From Streptomyces sp. ITFR-16 (GTDB lineage: Bacteria; Actinomycetota; Actinomycetes; Streptomycetales; Streptomycetaceae): a DNA stretch of 64,000 nt. Below are positions 61,929 through 64,000 of this stretch, in pieces. Every line of letters begins with the position of its first letter. The stretch's first letter is position 1. The translations under genes and the position numbers were made by a program. The stretch is taken from contig NZ_CP134609.1 in NCBI RefSeq assembly GCF_031844705.1, forward strand, positions 5,084,001 to 5,148,000. The letters run 5' to 3'. Under the pieces are notes generated by a model. That model was not told where the DNA came from, ran no database searches, and saw only the letters and a program-made list of their open reading frames with translations.

Positions 61929-61960
61929 AAGGGCCTGGTGACCGTTGTCACCAGGCCCTT
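61929..61960 (+). terminator. Terminator after the GroES-fold gene
   Basis: A perfect 14-bp stem (AAGGGCCTGGTGAC and its complement), loop CGTT, with TTT after it. Confidence 0.88.
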
Positions 61961-61984
61961 TGCCTGTCCTTTGCTACCGTGGAG

Positions 61985-62034
61985 GGACCCCGACGAGACG
62001 CGCCGTACCGGGCTTCCGTAAAGACGACGCACCG
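61985..62034 (+). ncRNA. Guanidine-III (ykkC-III) riboswitch
   Basis: The segment CCCCGACGAG-ACGCGCCGTACCGGG...AAAGACGACGCACC matches the compact ykkC-III pattern (ACGAG loop, CGCCGUACC, AAGACG). CCCG (61989-61992) pairs with CGGG (62009-62012). GCGCCGT (62000-62006) pairs with ACGACGC (62024-62030) as a pseudoknot with one mismatch. It lies 36 bp before an SMR transporter start, the classic guanidine-export context. Confidence 0.85.
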
Positions 62035-62069
62035 TGTTGTCCGCGTGTCGAGTCGTCGGAGGTGCCGTC

Positions 62070-62390
62070 ATGGCGTGGGTTCTGCTGGTGGTCGCCGGTC
62101 TGCTGGAAGTGGCCTGGTCGATCGGGATGAAGTACACCGAGGGGTTCACCCGGCTGTGGCCGAGCGTGTTCACGGGCCTCGGGATCGTCGCGAGCATGCT
62201 GTTGCTGTCGCATGCGGCGCGGACCCTGCCGATCGGTACGGCGTACGGAGTGTGGGTCGGGATCGGCGCGGCGGGTGCCGCGGTGCTGGGCATGGTGGTG
62301 CTGCACGAGCCGGTGACCGCGGCCCGGATCTTCTTCGTCTGTCTGCTGCTGGTGGCCGTCGTGGGGCTGAAGGCGACCTCGGGTCACTGA
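62070..62390 (+). CDS. gdx: SMR-family guanidinium exporter (Gdx/SugE type)
   Basis: A 106-residue four-helix transporter. E13 in AGLLEVAWSIGMKYTEGF is the essential proton/substrate carboxylate, and the GIGAAGAAVLGMVVLHEP helix is typical for the Gdx/SugE subtype rather than for EmrE drug pumps. It exports guanidinium in exchange for protons as a dual-topology dimer. GGAGGTGC precedes the ATG. The guanidine-III riboswitch upstream supports the assignment. Confidence 0.93.
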   Translation: MAWVLLVVAGLLEVAWSIGMKYTEGFTRLWPSVFTGLGIVASMLLLSHAARTLPIGTAYGVWVGIGAAGAAVLGMVVLHEPVTAARIFFVCLLLVAVVGLKATSGH

Positions 62391-64000
62391 CGCGCGGGGG
62401 GTGCGGGGGCGCGGGTGCCCCGGGCCCCTTCGAGGAAGCCGCCGCCCCCGTTGTCACCGCCGCCGTTGTCGCCGCCCCCGTTGTCCCCGCCGCCGGTGAA
62501 GCCGCCGCCCGTGTCCGTGCCGCCGTCCCCGGCTCCGCCGTTGTCCGCGCCGCCGGTGGTGCCCCCGGTGGCATCGGGCGTGCTGGGCGGGGCGGACGGG
62601 GTGGTCGGCGGGGCGCTGGACGGTGTGGTGCCCGGGGGTGTGCGGGAGGGCGTACGTGAGGGCCGGCCGGTCTCACCGGGCGCGGTGTCCTCCTCGCTGG
62701 GCAGCTCCGTCTCGTCGGTGCCGTCCTCCAGATCGAGGTCGAAGTCCTCGGCCGGCGTGCCGCGCAGGGCGGCGCCGGTGTACTGGGCCCAGGTCTCGGC
62801 CGGGGCGCCGCCGCCGTTGACGCGGGGCAGTCCGAGTGCCCCGTAGAGCGACTTCTGCGCGCCGGTGTCCGGGTCCTGGCCCATCACGGCGATGACGGTG
62901 GCGAGGTCGGGGGTGTAGCCGGCGAACCAGGCCGCCCGGTCCTCCTCGGCGGTGCCGGTCTTGCCCGCGGCGGGGCGGCCGGCGCCCTGGGCGGCCGTGC
63001 CGGTGCCGCCGTCGACGACGCTCTGCAGGATCGAGGTGGTGGTGTCGGCGGCCTCGCGGCTGACGGCCTGCTGGGTGGTGCGGCCGGGCAGCTTGACGCT
63101 CTCGCCGTCCTTGGTGACCTTGTCGACGAGGACGTGGGCGCCGTGCTTGCCGTGGTTGGCGAGGGTGGCGTACGCCTCCGTCATGTCGAGGACGCTGGCG
63201 GTGGCGGGGCCGAGGGCGATGGAGGGGGAGGCGGTGAGGTCCGGGGTGTCCTTGGGGATGCCGAGGCCGATCGCGGTCTGCCGCACCTTGCCGGGGCCGA
63301 CGTCCTCGGCCATCTGGGCGTAGACGGCGTTGACCGACTTGTCGGTGGCGGTGCGCACGGTGATGGGCCCGTAGCTGACGTCGTCCTCGTTGGCCGGGTC
63401 GTAGCCGGTGGGCCCGTCCGGGCCCTGGACCATGCGCTTGTTGGTGCCGTCGTAGACGGTGCTGGGGGTGATGCGGCGGCCGTCCTGGGTGGTGGAGTCG
63501 TTGGCGACGGCGGAGGTGAAGACGAACGGCTTGAAGGTGGAGCCGACCTGGTAGTCGCGCCGGGTGGCGTTGTTGACGTACTGCCGGGTGTAGTCGATGC
63601 CGCCGTACAGGGCGAGGACGCGGCCGGTGGCGGGGTCGATGGAGGCGCCGCCGACCCGGACGTTGCGGTCGGGCTTGCGCTGCTTGCTCGTCCTGGACAT
63701 GACGTTGTCGTCGACCGCCTTGACGAGGGCGTCCTGCTTCTTCCTCTCCAGCGTGGTGGTGATGCGATAGCCCCGGGTGGCGAGGGTCTTCTCGTCGAGG
63801 ATGTCGTTGCGGACGAGGTAGTCCTCGACGGCCTGGACGAGGTATCCGCGCTGCCCCGAGAGGCTGTTGGCGGGCTTGACGGGGCCCGGGGGCGGGAAGG
63901 CCGTGACGGCGCGCGCGCCGGCGCCGAGCCAGTCCTCCTTCACCATGCCGTCGAGCACGTAGTTCCAGCGGGCCACGGCGGCGGGCTTGTTCTCGGGGTG
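62384..64000 (-). CDS. Penicillin-binding protein, class A type (C-terminal part; 5' end outside window)
   Basis: 539 codons of a transpeptidase that runs off the right edge. Active-site motifs are GSTFKPF (SxxK), DKSVNAVYAQ (SxN) and AGKTGTAEED (KTG). The upstream part (TRGYRITTTLERKKQDALVKAVDDNV) links to a glycosyltransferase domain that must lie beyond 64,000. The C-terminal 110 residues are Thr/Pro/Ser-rich and end in DNGGG repeats, a disordered cell-wall-facing tail. It overlaps the gdx stop by 7 bp, tail to tail, without a terminator. Confidence 0.93.
   Translation of the reverse strand, partial: HPENKPAAVARWNYVLDGMVKEDWLGAGARAVTAFPPPGPVKPANSLSGQRGYLVQAVEDYLVRNDILDEKTLATRGYRITTTLERKKQDALVKAVDDNVMSRTSKQRKPDRNVRVGGASIDPATGRVLALYGGIDYTRQYVNNATRRDYQVGSTFKPFVFTSAVANDSTTQDGRRITPSTVYDGTNKRMVQGPDGPTGYDPANEDDVSYGPITVRTATDKSVNAVYAQMAEDVGPGKVRQTAIGLGIPKDTPDLTASPSIALGPATASVLDMTEAYATLANHGKHGAHVLVDKVTKDGESVKLPGRTTQQAVSREAADTTTSILQSVVDGGTGTAAQGAGRPAAGKTGTAEEDRAAWFAGYTPDLATVIAVMGQDPDTGAQKSLYGALGLPRVNGGGAPAETWAQYTGAALRGTPAEDFDLDLEDGTDETELPSEEDTAPGETGRPSRTPSRTPPGTTPSSAPPTTPSAPPSTPDATGGTTGGADNGGAGDGGTDTGGGFTGGGDNGGGDNGGGDNGGGGFLEGARGTRAPAPPARQ

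Overview
The window is high-GC actinobacterial chromosome. It has strong GC bias at third codon positions, frequent GTG and TTG starts, ATGA/GTGA stop-start overlaps and long perfect terminator hairpins. The gene content (NnaR-like HemD regulator, SsgA-like sporulation protein, DasR operators, NagE1/NagE2/NagF, HU next to malic enzyme and MurA) points to Streptomyces. From memory the order runs parallel to the S. coelicolor SCO2959 to SCO2897 core region. This is housekeeping chromosome, with no phage, insertion sequence, CRISPR array or biosynthetic cluster.

Left third (1-29,800): end of a NarK-type nitrate transporter and the nitrate regulator NnaR; small membrane, GNAT and CGNR proteins; an ECF sigma/anti-sigma pair; a HelD-type RNA polymerase helicase; an apparent small RNA gene with a SigR-type promoter; malic enzyme, HU, MurA and YqgE. 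Then come a DasR-operator-linked ABC transporter with a cytoplasmic GH20 hexosaminidase, a divergent three-subunit molybdenum hydroxylase, tRNA-Cys, an MFS exporter, a ribbon-helix-helix/Doc toxin-antitoxin pair, a DEAD-type helicase, an IclR regulator, a Lon-like secreted protease and an ArsR regulator.

Middle third (29,800-48,350): a four-gene glycine betaine/choline-type ABC transporter, an Lrp regulator divergent from 4-hydroxyphenylpyruvate dioxygenase, a TPR protein, a GlcD-type oxidase, SsgG, two RDD membrane proteins, a large secreted M6 metalloprotease, the NAD-salvage pair pncB-pncA, and clpS with its usual DUF2017 partner.

Right third (48,350-64,000): an amino-acid permease with a structured leader; the protein-thiocarboxylate cysteine pathway (Mec, a Cys-containing leader peptide, CysO, CysM) under an apparent SigR promoter; an MBL hydrolase; the GlcNAc phosphotransferase genes nagE2, nagE1 and nagF with three DasR sites; rph, a lipoprotein, rdgB, tRNA-Leu, an MHS transporter, Bcp peroxidase, a GroES-fold protein, a guanidine-III riboswitch controlling an SMR guanidinium exporter, and the C-terminal part of a class A penicillin-binding protein that runs off the edge.

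Two themes link distant genes. GlcNAc/chitooligosaccharide use is tied together by four DasR-type operators. Thiol-oxidative stress is suggested by two perfect GGAAT-N18-GTT promoters, one on the small RNA after helD and one on the cysO-cysM leader. Many starts also sit 6-7 nt after a TAnnnT box with no Shine-Dalgarno sequence, suggesting leaderless mRNAs.
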